Origin: Todiramphus chloris collaris
Lineage: Eukaryota > Chordata > Aves > Coraciiformes > Alcedinidae
DNA: 64,000 bases
Assembly (NCBI GenBank): GCA_025345505.1
Contig: JANVCC010000018.1
Span: 35,338,959-35,402,958, forward strand
Reading direction: 5' to 3'
Both the position numbers and the translations under genes were made by a program. This document shows, one piece after another, positions 1 to 12,800 of the stretch (position 1 is the first letter of the stretch; each line of letters starts with the position of its first letter). The notes under the pieces were generated by a model. It had not been told where the DNA came from. It worked only from the letters and a program-made list of their open reading frames with translations, and did not search any database.

Positions 1-875
1 AATCCCATACTGATATGAAACTGGAAGGGATGGTTGGTATGCCAGAATGCCGTGTTTCCATTCAGAAATACCTGGACAGGGTAGATTTTTGGGTGGAGAG
101 GAACACAGTGAATTTCAACAAAGGCAAGTGTAGGGTCCTGCACCTAGGGTGGAATAATCCCATGAACCAATATTGGTTAGGGGTTGACCTGCTGGAAAGC
201 AGCTCTGTGGAGAATGACCTGGTATTTCTGATGGATAACAAGTTAGTCATGAGCCAGCAATGTGCCTTTGTGATCAGAAAGGCCAATGGTATCCTGGGGT
301 GCAGTAAGAAGAGTGTGTCCAGCAGGTCAATTCTCCTCCCCCTCTATTTTGCCCTAGTAAGGCCACATCTGGAGTACTGAATCAACTCAAGAGAAACAGG
401 CAACTACTGGAGAGAGTCCAGCAGATGGCTATGAAGATGATTAGGGGACTGGAGCATCTCTCTTATGAGGAAAGGCTGGGACATCTGGTACAAAACTGGG
501 TCTGTTTAGCCTGGAGAAGTCTGAGAAGAGACCTTATCAAAGTGTATAATATCTAAAGGATAAGTGTCAAAAGGATGGTGCCAGTCTCTTTTCAGAGGTC
601 CCCAGTGACAGGACAAGGAGCAATGGGAACAAAGTGGAACCCATGAAGTTTCACCTCAACACAAGGAAAAACTTCTTTCCTGTGAGGGTGACAGAGCACT
701 GGAACAGGGTTCCCAGAGAGGTTGTGGAGTCTCCTTCTATGGAGGCTTTCAAAACCTGCCTGGTTGTGGTCCTGTGCAGCCTGGTCTCAGTGAATATTCT
801 TTAACAGGATGGTTGGACTGCACAGTCTCCAGAGGTTCCTTACAACCCCTACTGTTCTGTGTTTTTGTGATTCTC
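1..875 (+). mobile_element. CR1 LINE, 3' part (runs in from left edge)
   Basis: This is the 3' portion of a CR1 non-LTR retrotransposon. It begins inside the reverse transcriptase ORF, continues through the conserved CR1 3' region (for example TGGAACAGGGTTCCCAGAG near 700) and ends in a decayed copy of the CR1 tail (GGTTGGACTGC... then TTTTTGTGATTCT near 874). The 5' end lies outside the window. Several small deletions and substitutions relative to the other CR1 copies here mark it as old and immobile. Identification rests on resemblance to the longer copy at 16535-18956 and on general knowledge of avian CR1. The subfamily was not assigned. Confidence 0.93.
3..380 (+). pseudogene. CR1 ORF2 remnant, C-terminal end of reverse transcriptase
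   Basis: This frame encodes the C-terminal part of the CR1 reverse transcriptase. It includes the CR1-typical stretch NKGKCRVLHLG (about 110-140), a motif like MSQQCAFVIRKANGILG, and PLYFALVRPHLEY just before the stop. In related copies the reading frame continues past PHLEY, so the TGA at 378-380 is probably a mutation of a cysteine or tryptophan codon. The methionine at 15 is only an internal codon, because the CR1 frame is already open from base 3. No functional product is expected. Confidence 0.85.
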
Positions 876-3800
876 TCCAAAGCTCCTAATGATCTAGCAA
901 CTCACTATGGGTCTAGCAACTCACTCAGGGATGGAGGGCTGCTCCCAGTAGTCAGTGAGGCCAGCATTTTTCTCATTTTTCCTAGTTTGAGCCAGAAAAT
1001 TAAGATTTTGCCAGTGATAAAAGTTACTGGAATTGAAGCCCTTGATATAGTCCAACAGGAAATTTCAAATAATCCCCCAAGTTTAATCTTTCTTTACACA
1101 CTTCATATAGCTGTAAGATTTAGTTGAAGAAACATTTTCTTGGGTTTTACTTTCCAGCATTTAGGTACAAAGAGCAAGAGAAAGAAATGTTTCTGCAGGT
1201 AACACACAATCTACTGAAAGAAGGATGAAAGATGGTTTTGGAATTAAAACTGTAAGTAAGGAGAGGTCCATTCAGTGGTTTTGCCTTTGTGAGTGAGTAC
1301 TTACGTCCAAATCAATTCATCATTACAAACCTCAGGTTCCTGCTTTAAGACCTAGATAAATGAAAACTTGTCTGAAACAGTATTGTCAGATCTAGTTTAT
1401 AATGATCAGTACTTAGACTAGTCCAGATAGTCTATTTCTATTGGTATGAACCTCTTAACCTGTGACAATTAAGTGGCTGAAGTAGTGCCCACAATCTGTT
1501 GAGCACTTTGAGTTTCATGAGGGAAATTAAAAGGTTACATAGGTTTATATTTTCAAATGCAAGTTTCATAAACACAAAGAGAAGCTGTAAAATATTTTCA
1601 TGATCAGAGGTGTATATATCTGAAAACTCCCATACTTGATCTGGCTGTGGTGTTATCTTGGCACAATAATTAAAAATTAGAGAATGAAAGCTGAGTTGTT
1701 TCTGAGAGAGAAGAATATGAGCCAAGAGGTCATTCATAATTTGCTGTTGTCCTGAAAGGACAACAAAGTAAAAGATTTCCTAACATTTAACCAAAGCAGT
1801 CCCATTAGAGGGAAAGTAAAACAATGTTAAAGAAATTAGATTTCTTGGGAGCATTTATTTATTTTAATCTTTAGGAAGTATGTGCATGTGTTTTTTCAAT
1901 AATTCATTAACCTGTACTATTTTTTTCTTCCTGCTTCACTTTCATCCAAATGAGTGAGGGAATCATCTCTTAAAAATAAAATTAAGAGTTGTGTCTATTT
2001 AAACACTATGGCAAACCTCAAGGTATGAAGGGAATGGATCCCGGGGACTTTAAGCAGACATCTCTGGATGCATAAAACTTGACCTCTCCATGGAAGGCAT
2101 GTGAGCTCCCCTTCCAGCAGCTGAGAATCAGCAAGGCACTGAGCTGTCTGCGGCAACTAGTCAGGAGAGTAAAGGATGTTTCCAGGGCCTGCAACCTTAT
2201 TAAGTAGTTTTGCAGGAACTGTATAATGTTTTCAGTATGCATTGTTACAGTTTAATAGGCAGTCTATTAAACCTGAGGAGGTTCTCAGTGGAGAATTCAG
2301 AAAAGCTGTTTTCTTCAGGAATGGGCCTAGATGTATCCTTTATGATTTTCAGTGTTTTTATTTCTACTCTTTGTTTCACTTAGGACATCTACATGAAAAC
2401 ATCATGGATTTTAAGAGCTCATTTATTCAAGCAAACAATGTGGGGTTTTTTTGTCAGACATGACTGAAATGGCTCATACTTCTGATGTGATATGTAAACA
2501 TCAACTTGTTACCCTCTGACATTACACTCACAGTTGAGGAAATGAGTTACACATGACAACAAATTGACTCTAGAGTTCATTAAGGAGGAGTGAGTTAGTG
2601 GTTGTAAAAAGAACCTTTTTCTGCTTTTAGAATGAAAAAATAAACAGAAGTAATTTTTGAAATAGAATATGTACTCCCCCACACACACCCCATGAGTGCA
2701 GGCACAGTTAATTTGGAATAGATTATCTATCTTTTTGTTCCCCCTTTTTGACTTTTGGCTCTAATTTTTTGGAAAGGAGATATGGGTACACTTTGACAAA
2801 GTAACATAATTTTCAGCGCTGCACTCCTGCTGTAAAAGGACTTTAAAGAGGCAACTGACTGAGCTCCCTATGCAGCTGTGAACAACATGGCTCAGAGGTG
2901 ACGCAGAAGGTCATCTTATGACATCATCAAACAAGAATCAGTGTCTCTGGTTACATATACAACAACAGAGACCTTAGTTCAAGGGAGTCAGCAGCTCTTG
3001 CTATTTCTCCTCAGCTGCTCACCTGTGCCTTTTCTCCCTCCTCTAGAACAGAAAAGTGTGGTGTCCCAGTAGGGTCCAAACCAAACCCATTGTATGGCTG
3101 CTCTGTAAGACATTTGCTACCCTCATCCTTCACTGCTTTTAAAGGGACTCACATTTTCAAGGAGTCTTAAGTCCTGTTTAGAAATTCTTAAGCGTCAGAA
3201 TTCATGGACATTCAGAAACTAACGGGGTAAAGCCCTTCTTCACTACTGGATTGCCCAGGCACATACAGTTCTTTCCATCAGCAGCTAACACATGGTGGTC
3301 ATTAAGGGTCAAAATGACTTGTACCTTCCATGAGGCTGGCACATTCAGAAGTCATTCAACACATGAGCAATTCCTACCCATCATTATTGCTTTCAGGTGA
3401 ATCACCAGTGTCACTAATTGCTGTATTTCAGAGCTCTGTCACTGGCACCAGTGTGCTTAGGTCTGAATAGGCAGGAATAGGGAATCTGAAAAGGAACATA
3501 AAGCTTTTTAAAACCTAATCTTTAATTAAAAACTGGCCCAAATCATCAGTGAAGGTTTGTTATGACATTGGATAGGTGCTTGGTCGCCACAGAGAAAAGA
3601 GATATGGGTCTTATTTCAGTGCCTAACAAACCAGTCCTCACATGCCAGGACCCATCCTTACAGCAGAATTCAATTGGAGTGTGGTCTTGGGAGGAGTTAA
3701 AATCTGAACAGGCACAAGCGAAATGTTGAAAAAGTTGCGCTCCACTGGAATAGAGAAGCACGCATCCTGCTCCACACACTAGCTAACCACTGCTTGAAAG

Positions 3801-4159
3801 TCATAAATCTCATACCTTCAGTTTGAAGTATAAATAAATCATTATTAAGGAAGTCTAAGGAATGACTGAATTTATATATGAGCTGATGTGCTGAGTCCCA
3901 AACTTCCCTCACAAATTTTCTAAATGACCCTTGGTTACAATGATATAGTAAGTTGGCCAAAAGAGCTGTCATTTATAACTATACTAAAAGACTTCCTCTT
4001 AGGGGCAAAAGGTAAAACGAGTCTGACCTTCCTTCTCCACAGTTTTATCCCTTTAGATTGAAAGAATATCTGTTTTCTTGTATCAAGGCTAAGCAGACAC
4101 CAGTCAAGCTCTTTTTTCTTTTCAAACCTCCATGCCAGCTGGTGCTACTCCACCCCAGA
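876..4159. other. AT-rich non-coding stretch, no gene seen
   Basis: No gene or dated repeat is recognised in these 3.3 kb. Open frames are short and lack splice context or familiar protein motifs. The only local feature noted is a pair of CRE/AP-1-like octamers near 2899 and 2919, listed separately. Confidence 0.6.
2899..2926 (+). promoter_or_regulatory. Two CRE/AP-1-like octamers (weak)
   Basis: TGACGCAG at 2899-2906 and TGACATCA at 2919-2926 lie 20 bp apart centre to centre. Each is one or two mismatches from the CRE consensus TGACGTCA or an AP-1/ATF variant. Such octamers occur often by chance and nothing nearby identifies a promoter, so this is only a note that two sites fall together. 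Confidence 0.12.
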
Positions 4160-4660
4160 GTCATAGAATCGTAGAACGGTTTAGGTTGTAGGGCACCTTA
4201 AAGATCATCTAGTTCCAACCTCCCTGCCATGACACTAGATCAGGTTGCTCAAAGCCTCATTCAACCTGGTCTTGAAGAGTTCCAGGGAGAAGGCATCCGC
4301 AATTTCTCTAGGCCACCCTCACAATAAAAGAGTTCATCTTAGTATCTAATCTAAATCTACCCTCTTTCATTGAAACTGTTACCCCTCATCCTATCACTAC
4401 ACTCCCTATAAAAAAAAAATTGCCTCCCCATCTTTAATGTAGTCCCCCTTTTAAGTACTGGAAGGCCAAAGTACTGGAAGGCCACTGTAAGGTCTTTTTG
4501 GAGACTTCTCTTCCCCAGACTGAACAACTTCAGCTCTCTCAGCCTGTCATAGAGGAGGTGCTCCAGCCCTCTGATCACTTCTGTGGGCCTCCTCTGGACC
4601 TAGTCCAGCAGGCTTGTGCTGGGGGCCCCAGAGATGAACACAGTACTCCAGGTAGGGTCC
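4160..4660 (-). mobile_element. CR1 LINE 3' end, minus orientation
   Basis: Read on the minus strand this is a CR1 tail. On the plus strand it starts with the inverted terminus (TCATAGAATCGTAGAACGG), followed by the inverse of the GGTCCTTCCAACC region, and reaches the segment with GCTGGGGGCCCCAGAG near 4620. CR1 similarity stops abruptly at about 4660, which fits the usual 5' truncation of CR1 insertions. It contains a 16 bp tandem duplication at 4453-4484 and an A-rich interruption near 4410. The copy is non-coding and inactive. Confidence 0.92.
4453..4484. repeat. 16 bp perfect tandem duplication inside CR1
   Basis: The unit AAGTACTGGAAGGCCA occurs twice in direct succession (4453-4468 and 4469-4484) with no mismatch. 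The other CR1 copies have a single version of this region, so the duplication arose after insertion, probably by replication slippage. Confidence 0.9.
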
Positions 4661-6084
4661 TTGGCACTTTCTTCCAGAGCCACTCTCAGTGCTTTTGTTT
4701 ATCAGCTTGTCTGCTCCAGGCAGGCACTACAGCAGCAAGTCAGGACACATCCCATACCTGAGGCCATGGCTGCACTGGCTCCAGCTGTCCTTCTGGGTTG
4801 CCCAGCTTTTCTCAGCCTCAACCTGCCCCAGGGCTGCAACACCCTGGCCAGCTCTTGGAATCGAGGGCTCCTTCTGCTCCACTGCAACTTCTCCCTGTGC
4901 TTGAGTGACACCTGTGCACGCAAAAGACATCATCCTGAGCCCTTAAAATAGTGTCTAAATCCATCTATACACTTTCTATAAGCTGATATTATGGTCCAGC
5001 ATGGCAATGCTATTGCATGGTAACATAAAAAAATTACTGTAAAAGCATTACTCCTACTGGCACAATATTCAAAGGCATCATTTTTCAGAAAAGTCCTTGC
5101 CCAAAATGATTAACTTTCCCTGGGTATTCATTATCAGCTCCCTAATTGGGTAAATGTTTCATAAGAAACTTCACCCTATTTAAGATGATGGACATTTTCA
5201 TAACTTCCACTAGCTCTGATAGCACTGTGGGTTTTTTTTTCTGAACACAATGTGACTTTACTCCCTTAAACTGTTTGAATAAAATAGGAATCTTAACCTT
5301 ACAGATGTATATTTTGTAATAATTGTTCTTGCTTTGGAAGAAGAAAAAACCAAAAATGAGCAGGTGATCTTTTGGGATACCAGAAACTGCAGTCAGAATA
5401 AAACTGACAGTTTTTAGGAGAAAACAAATGTATCATCGATAAAGGCTTTCTGTATATAAACAATTTGATTAATAACACTGCCAGTATGTTCATAGAACTG
5501 TTATAACAATTTTGTGGCAATAATGATATATTATTGCTCAGAGTAAGTCTTCTTTACAGGAAGGTCACCATTAGCCTCAAGACTGCTACTTTTATCCTTA
5601 CACACTATTGCTGCAGTGTTTCCCATTTTCTGCTCCTTTTTTTTTGTAGCTTGAAATTTATATCTTTTAAAACAGGAAAACAAACAAAAAAAAACCCTAT
5701 TTGGGTAAATAATGTCATACATCCAGGAAAGGACATCCACCAATGTATGCAACCAGCTCCCTCTGAGGAACAGAAAACGTATGTGAAGTTGGATAAGTAG
5801 ACAATTTTGCTGTAGTAAGATCTAGTCTCTAATCTTAGAGGAGGTAACACCAGCAGATCCTTGATATTATGTGATTCAAAATAGTCATCTATTACATTTT
5901 CTCAAATCTGGGATACATTGGACACATTCTGTCCTATGGAACACTTTAAAAGTCTTCTAACTGTTCAAAAGCTTAGCAATGACAGAAATCTGGATATGCT
6001 AAAATGATTTTATTAGATTCCATGAAAATGTACCAATGGATCTTCTTTGATGTATGATTTTATCTATGCCTAGGATTTATAGTC
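4661..6084. other. Non-coding stretch; GC-richer first 300 bp unexplained
   Basis: From about 4661 to 4945 the base composition is clearly richer in G and C than the surroundings and contains overlapping open frames on both strands, but none resembles a known protein. It begins exactly where the CR1 similarity ends. It could be host sequence or an older unrecognised repeat. From 4946 to 6084 the DNA is ordinary AT-rich sequence in which I see nothing. Confidence 0.5.
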
Positions 6085-6896
6085 TGTCACAGTTTAGGGT
6101 CAGGGCGGGCCCTTAGAGCTATAACAGGCACTCTGTGTTAACCCCCATTCTTCCCAAAAAGGAAAGAGAAAGGAAATAAGGGAGGGAGGCTTAGTGATTA
6201 GAAAAGGAAACTAGAACAGCTTTAATGAAAATTAAAATAATAATAATGAAAAGGAATATACACAAATATATACAAATATATACAAAACCAATATCGAACC
6301 CAACCCTCCCTGATGGCAATTACATCACTGTCACCATTGATGCTGTGGAGCAGGCACTGGGAAAGTCCCATACTGGGCCCAGAAGCAGATGAGAGCTGTG
6401 TTCAGGAGCTGGATTCTGGTACTGGGTGGAGGAACACACAGTTCAGGATCAAAGGCAGAACAGACAGAATTGTCCTTAGACGCTCCAAGGAAGAAACCAC
6501 AAGAGGACCCAAGACAAGACAAGCAAAGCAGGGCAAGAGGGACGAAACCCTTGTGATTCCTCAGCTTTATACCGAATATGATGTCTGTGGGACAGAATCC
6601 CTTGTTGGTCAGTTTAGGGTCACCTGTCCTGTCTGCTTCTCCCTTCAGGTGCAGTCTTTCACTTTCTGCACCCCCCTCCCCCCCCACCAATGTGGCACAC
6701 AAGATCCAGCAGTGGCCTTGGTCTGCACACCTACCCTTGGTACTAACTTTAAACATCAGGTGTTATCACTACTACGAGCAGACACTGCCTGTGAGAACAG
6801 GCTGCTAACTTCAGACAGTGCAGTGAGTTAGAACAACTGAGCTAAAAAGTGAAATCACTGAACAGAATTGGTTCTGTTCTCACTTAAACCAGGATA
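6085..6896 (-). mobile_element. Solo LTR of an avian endogenous retrovirus family (copy 1)
   Basis: This ~0.8 kb block aligns by eye along nearly its whole length with the block at 22884-23617. Shared landmarks in the same order include the AACAGCTTTRATGAAAAT segment, the ATATACAAAACCAATAT segment, GATGCTGTGGAGCA, ACTTTATA-like bases and the GCAGACACTGC stretch. Read on the minus strand it starts with a TGT-like end and finishes with a CA-like end (TGTCACAG on plus), as LTRs do. A TATA-like box lies at 6565-6571. No gag, pol or env remnant adjoins it, so it is a solitary LTR left by recombination. Flanking 5-mers (TAGTC and TGTTC) no longer match well, suggesting age. It has some 80 bp more than copy 2. 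Confidence 0.75.
6565..6571 (-). promoter_or_regulatory. TATA-like box in LTR copy 1
   Basis: The plus strand reads CTTTATA, so the minus strand (the LTR sense strand) reads TATAAAG. It sits at the same relative place as the TATA-like box in the second LTR (23298-23304), which supports it as the ancestral LTR core promoter. Present activity is unknown. Confidence 0.4.
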
Positions 6897-9800
6897 TGTT
6901 CAAAACTATTTTTTTTTCATGAGGGACTTTTGTATGCTGTTTTTTACAGAGCATCATCTCTGGAAAACTCACCTGAGGTAAAATAACTGTATTAAAATGT
7001 AATGATTCAAATTCCTGACTTGTGAATTATAATACAGTTAAGGGGAAGAAAAAAAAAAAGGGGGGGGGGGGGGGGAAAAGAATAAAAGAAAAATAAATGT
7101 AGCAGTAAAGATACTGCTTCTGCTACTATACAGAAAGCAGCTGGAGTGTGGCATTTTGTGTATCTGGATCACCAGCAGAGCACAAAGTGTACAGCTGTGC
7201 ATATCAGACAGCCAAATGTTGTGTTTACAGCATGCTAATTAACCAGACCATTCCTAGAATAAGGAGAATGAAATTGCCCAAAGTGATTGTACAATATTTC
7301 ATTTTTTTCATTAATCCATTCAGCTAAGCAGTTCACATGCCAATAAACTTTAAGCATTTTTAAAGAATGTGGATTACTTTTCCAATTGTAGAAAGATCTG
7401 AAGATATTTCTCAAATATTTGTAGATATCCCAAGTGATTCTTTGTTTTTTCTCAGTTACAGTGGGTGGATACTAAATATTAAACTAATTAAATTTATTGA
7501 CAGTTGTGCACTGGACAAGATTCATTTACACTGGCAGAAATTCATTGAAGTTATTGATAAAAAGAGTTTCTTCCAAAGCACCTTTACCAGGGCACCTAAA
7601 AATCTTAGCTGTCCAAATTCTGCTAAATGATGATGCAACCAGTCTACTCTCTTCAAAGTTTTACCAGTAGAACATAGTAAACCATAAAAGTATTTTCAAT
7701 TGGAAGTGTCTAATTGCTTTGTAATGAAATAGGATGGACAAATTTCAAAACATTTGGTTTAGATTCGTTTAAATAATGAAAAGTGTTCGCACTTATTCCA
7801 TTGTTTCAGACTATGAAAAATGGGATGCACATGCTGCAGGAATCAATTGCATGTCATGCAAGACAGCTTGTAAAGCTGGAAATGCTGTTAAAGTCTTATG
7901 AGATTTCAGCCCCTCTGCTTTAAAATTATATTTCCTCTGATATCTTAATAAGAATGTATGCTGCACATATGATATTTTTAACATACACCAACTGCAGAAG
8001 TACTTTGGTTACATAAGTGATTCGACCTTGACAATATTTGAATAAATTTTAAACTGTAATCCAGAAGCTACTCCTTTGTAGAACGATCTTATTTTAGGAA
8101 ATGATTGTCTGGATCATTTCTCAAAAGCACAAATTGAGATTGTTCTACAGGTAGTTCACTCCCCAGCTATGGCCATCATCAGCTGTCAGTCCATTTCAGC
8201 AGCAGCCGTAATATATACATCTTCATTTAAAACCTTAAAATCAAAGTATAGACTGTTCTGAAAAGCAATGCTAGACACTGACACTTTTTCAGGACAAGTG
8301 TTTTCTAACAAATTGTACACCCAGAGCTAAATATAATACAACTCTACCATGGAAGTATGCACATACTCTTGCTCAGGCAATCATGAAAGTGCTTTTCCAG
8401 CCAAATGACTTTCTTATTTGCTTATCTGGAAGGTTTACATGGTTTTAGCCAGGAAAAATAATCAGAAGACTTTGTCAAATTAGCTTTTCTTCATGGATGT
8501 AGGAAGATACATTGTCAGACAAGAGCTGGTTTTGTTAATTAGAATGCTAACAGCAACCATGTCTATACAATCAGCTTCTGCCTAATTAATTTAAATCTAT
8601 TCAAACATAACATGAACTCCAAGTACAAAGGAATTGATTTTATTGTTAGGACTTTTCATAAATAAGAACATATGCAGTTGCCTTAACAATTAACAACTGA
8701 AAGTATAAGAAGACCTGCTCTTAGTCAGTATAAATTATCATAGCACAATTAACTTAAATATATCAATATCAGTTTACACTGACTAAGCATGTGACCTCAA
8801 ATGGAGTTAAAAACTGTGTAAGAAGCTATGAATAAAATATATAAGCAACTATGGTGAGTAACATCTGAAGTACAATATTGGAGATGCATAGAAATCTGTG
8901 GAAATAGGTTACACATACTAATTATGTCCTCTTCATCCCCATATGACAGTGTAAGCTGTCCATGAAACCTTAAGTGTATTTTTCATCAAGGCTACACCAT
9001 TAGTGTGTTCATCCATAACCACAAAACCCACACATTTTATGTCACATCTATTCTTCATACATGTGCAGTGCATAGACTAGAGAACATGCATGTTTTTATG
9101 CAAAAAAGAAATTTCTTCAGCCTCAAAATAATGTGCTAACAAAGGTATCAGAAAGACACAGGAATGGTCTTTAAATTTAGATGGGTCCTATGATATGGTA
9201 CCATCAAGGTAGGAACAAAAAATTAAAGACAGAGATCCAGAAGCCAAGGAGCTATTCCCCTAGAGGAGCTACCCCCGTGCAGAGGTATTGCTCCTGTGAA
9301 AGCTTCAAGTGATGATGGGTTGGTGGTTTCTCACAGGATGGTTCTCATGGGGAGAAGGAAGCCATGCGAACAGTGCAGCTGCAAGAAAAGGGGGTTACCT
9401 GGAGTTTTCACATCTTCAGTCTTTGCTTCTGCAAAGATTAGAAAAATGTTCACTTCAAAAAAATCAGCCAGATGGACCAAGATTTTCCACAGAAAAACAA
9501 ATGAAACTATTTTTCTCAGATCTTTATCTAATATATCTTTTTATTTAAAGTGACCTAGGAATGCGGTTTCAAATTTGTCATCCACATATCACATTGTAAG
9601 AAGAAAGCCTATACTCTGCTCCTACACATCAGGCTTCACACAGGACTAATGTCTCCCACAGCACAATACAAAGTAGTGCCTGTGATGTCTGTATGGATGT
9701 GGCACTCAACTCCAGCACCAGGCATGTTAAAGCACAGGAGCACTACTCAGGAGTTTTGAAGTCTGGCCCGTGTGAAGTAGTGTGTCACTGTGGGAAAACA

Positions 9801-12800
9801 CAGCTTAGTCTTGGGGGGAAAAAAAAAAAGCATCTCTGGTTACTTTAATAATCTGAGAGATAATGGTTAGACTTAAGGAATGTCAAAATGTCTCTGGATA
9901 AATATTTTTCTGGAATTTCCATTATAATTTTTTTTGTCCTGATTTGAGGAAAAATGCAAATGTTGAAATCCACAAGTTTCTTGTAGGATAGAAGGTCCAA
10001 ATTTAGTTCTGCTACAGCACACATAAAAATAGAGTTGTCATAATTCAGAAAGATATGTGTTTTCCATGCATACACATGCATCAGTACTCTTGTCTTCCCC
10101 TGACTTCTCCAAGAGGATTTTTCCTGCCCTAAATGGTAGGAAATGGCCTTTCCTTGTACACTTTGTATAGATATGTGTGCTTGCTATTTGTCCCCTCAGG
10201 CTTCTCAAACTCAAGAAAAAAAGAATAAAATTATTTGTCCATCAAAGTTAATTTAAAGAAATATACCTGGTAACACCAGGTTGCCAGCTAGTGAATTGTA
10301 ATTACCTGAGTGGGCCACCAAAAGGAGCTTTTACCAAATCAGCAAGGTACCTTAAAAGATGGATTACAGCCTGTGCTTGTCTGCCAATTTCTCCCAAGCC
10401 ATTTGGATCTCTTATTCTCAATGATCTCTGGTCATTCTTTAGTGCTACCTCTGCTGCATCCTTGAGAGGAGCTATTTCTAGTTCATTGCAGAACTTTTAC
10501 ACTTTTACACATTTACACTTTAAGGCATACGTGGAAGTGTTAATAATTAAACTGGTGCTAACCACACAGATACTTTCTCAGTTTAGGACCGTCACATTTA
10601 CAACGTTAATTAAGAAGCTTGCATGGAAGACAAGTAAAGATAAGGAGAAAAAATTCTATAAGGATAATGGTAAAGTGTGAATCACTGTCTTCAAACTGAG
10701 GTCCCAGCCAAAGGCACCTGGACTTTTAAGGATGCTTCAAACTCACCTCAGTGCAAACTCCTTGACCCTTTGTCTCCCAGTGATTTCCAAAATGTATGTT
10801 CTATGCTCCAGAGTTCCCATCCCCAAGCCTCCAAATTCTTACTCCCCTATCTTAACATCCTTCCTTTGTTGTTGTTCAGCTCAGATCTACCACCTTTAAG
10901 TCTCCTTCTGTCTCTCACCATCCTGTCTTTCTTGTTACAGAGATGTCACTTTTCTTCTCAGTGACCCACCTTCACCACTGAGAACCCAAACTCTCTCACA
11001 AGTTCCTTCCTCATCTACCTGCCACAATGTGCATTTTATTTTCAGTTCCCTACCTATCCCCTGCCTCCAGCAACCACTAAAACCACTGATACTTAAAATC
11101 AACCTTTTATTTCTTCTGTCCTGACTGCCACAGACAGCCAAAACTGCCAGACTTGAGATAACCTCTAGTTTCTTGCGGTCTTTCCCCACAGGAGCAAAGT
11201 CCTGGTTCCTGGTAGAGATTACCCACACAGTATTTCAGGCTGCAGCTACACAAAATGTCTTTGTTGACTCAATTAACTTCATCCTAGTCAATTGTTTTAA
11301 ATGAATATGAAATTCATAGTACAGAAAGGGAAAGTCAGGCCCATTTTACTGATGAGAACACTATTCAATATATCATATTGTACACTGTAATGGTTCTCAC
11401 ACTTTTGGTACATTTGCTTACTAACAGTACACTTGAAATAGAATGAGCCTGAGGTTATCAAACCATGTTTTCACCTGCCAAATCTGACTTTACAAGCTTT
11501 TGATGAAATGCTAAATGCATCAGTTATAAAGTATTCTCATTCCACACAGATACTTGGGAGCTATTTCAGTTGTAATATTTTCTTTCTAAATCCTTATTCC
11601 CTGACTGAGAAAACCATTTGCCCAGGAAGGTTTTGAGCATAGAAAATCTCATGGGTGTTCACTACAATTTCCCAAACAGAACATAAAGCTGTAGAAATGT
11701 CTACACTCTTGAGGTTTTTTTTTGTAGTAATATTCAGCAACTCACATAAACTGCATGAAGTAAACTTCTGTGTGGAGCTAGTCTTCAGCTTTAGGCATTT
11801 CCATTTCTTAGTAAATACCATGTCAGTTCCAGTCAACTTGGCATCTTCCTTGATCAATAAACACATGGTGTTTTAAACAGCAGTGTCTGATGCATGTTAT
11901 ATGGCCTGCATAGGAACTATTCTCTCGCCATCCCCTTCTGTTATATTTTTGGTTTAACCACAGGTAAAACAGATAGAGCAGTAGATTAAGTATATATTAC
12001 ACTGCCAGCTGACCACTATCTGAGACCTGCATCATGCCCCTTAAAGGCAGATGCAAAGGGATAGTTTTCCATGGTGCCAGGCTGTGATGGACACAGTTAT
12101 CTATTTCCATCCTTTGCCAGGTCTGAAGTCTTCAGAGTGTGGAAGCAATCCCAGCAGATGATGCTCAGTAACCAAACACTCAGATATTTAATCTTGCTCA
12201 TAAATCAAGGATAGTGACCCATAGTCATCATATTACCTGTAAATGGAACAAAATACAATTCTTTTTCATATTGCTGTTCAGCATATTACATTATAATACT
12301 CATATTTTTCCTAAAATTTACATGTTTAGAAATTGTTTTTAATCATTTTTAAGGCAGCCTAGTTTGAGAGGACAGACAATTTTAAAGCAAATCTTCTGTT
12401 GCATATTATTAGGTCCACAATATCAAGAAAATGGTTAAGGATCATCTGTAATCTAACCCCAGAAAGAATACAAATTAACATCCTGAAGCATAAAAAGCAC
12501 TGGTGGAAATTGTACAGTAACAAACAGCATGTTTTACTGGGGGTACCTACAACCACAGGTGCACTGCAAACTCCCACTGCTGTTTTACCAGCCACAAAAT
12601 CCCTATACTTGTAAAAAAATCATTTGGCATCTCTTCTAAATGACTGTGCAGATTTCAAAATAAATACAATTAATCTCACTTGTCCTACAACGTACATTGC
12701 AGCAATACATAGGTTTTATATTTTTTTCTCTTCAGCAGAAAAGCATGAAAATCAATGACAGCTTAAATTAAATTGGTAGATTTGTGTTTGTCTAAATAAT

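Noticed and set aside
6313-6831. Long open frame of 172 codons on the plus strand, and a 141-codon frame on the minus strand
   Set aside because: Both lie inside the solo LTR at 6085-6896. The corresponding part of the second LTR does not keep the frames, so they are chance openings in non-coding LTR sequence.
11322-11355. CCCATTTTACTGATGAGAA as another MIR piece
   Set aside because: Only about 20 bases match and no neighbouring MIR block is visible. Too short to separate from chance.
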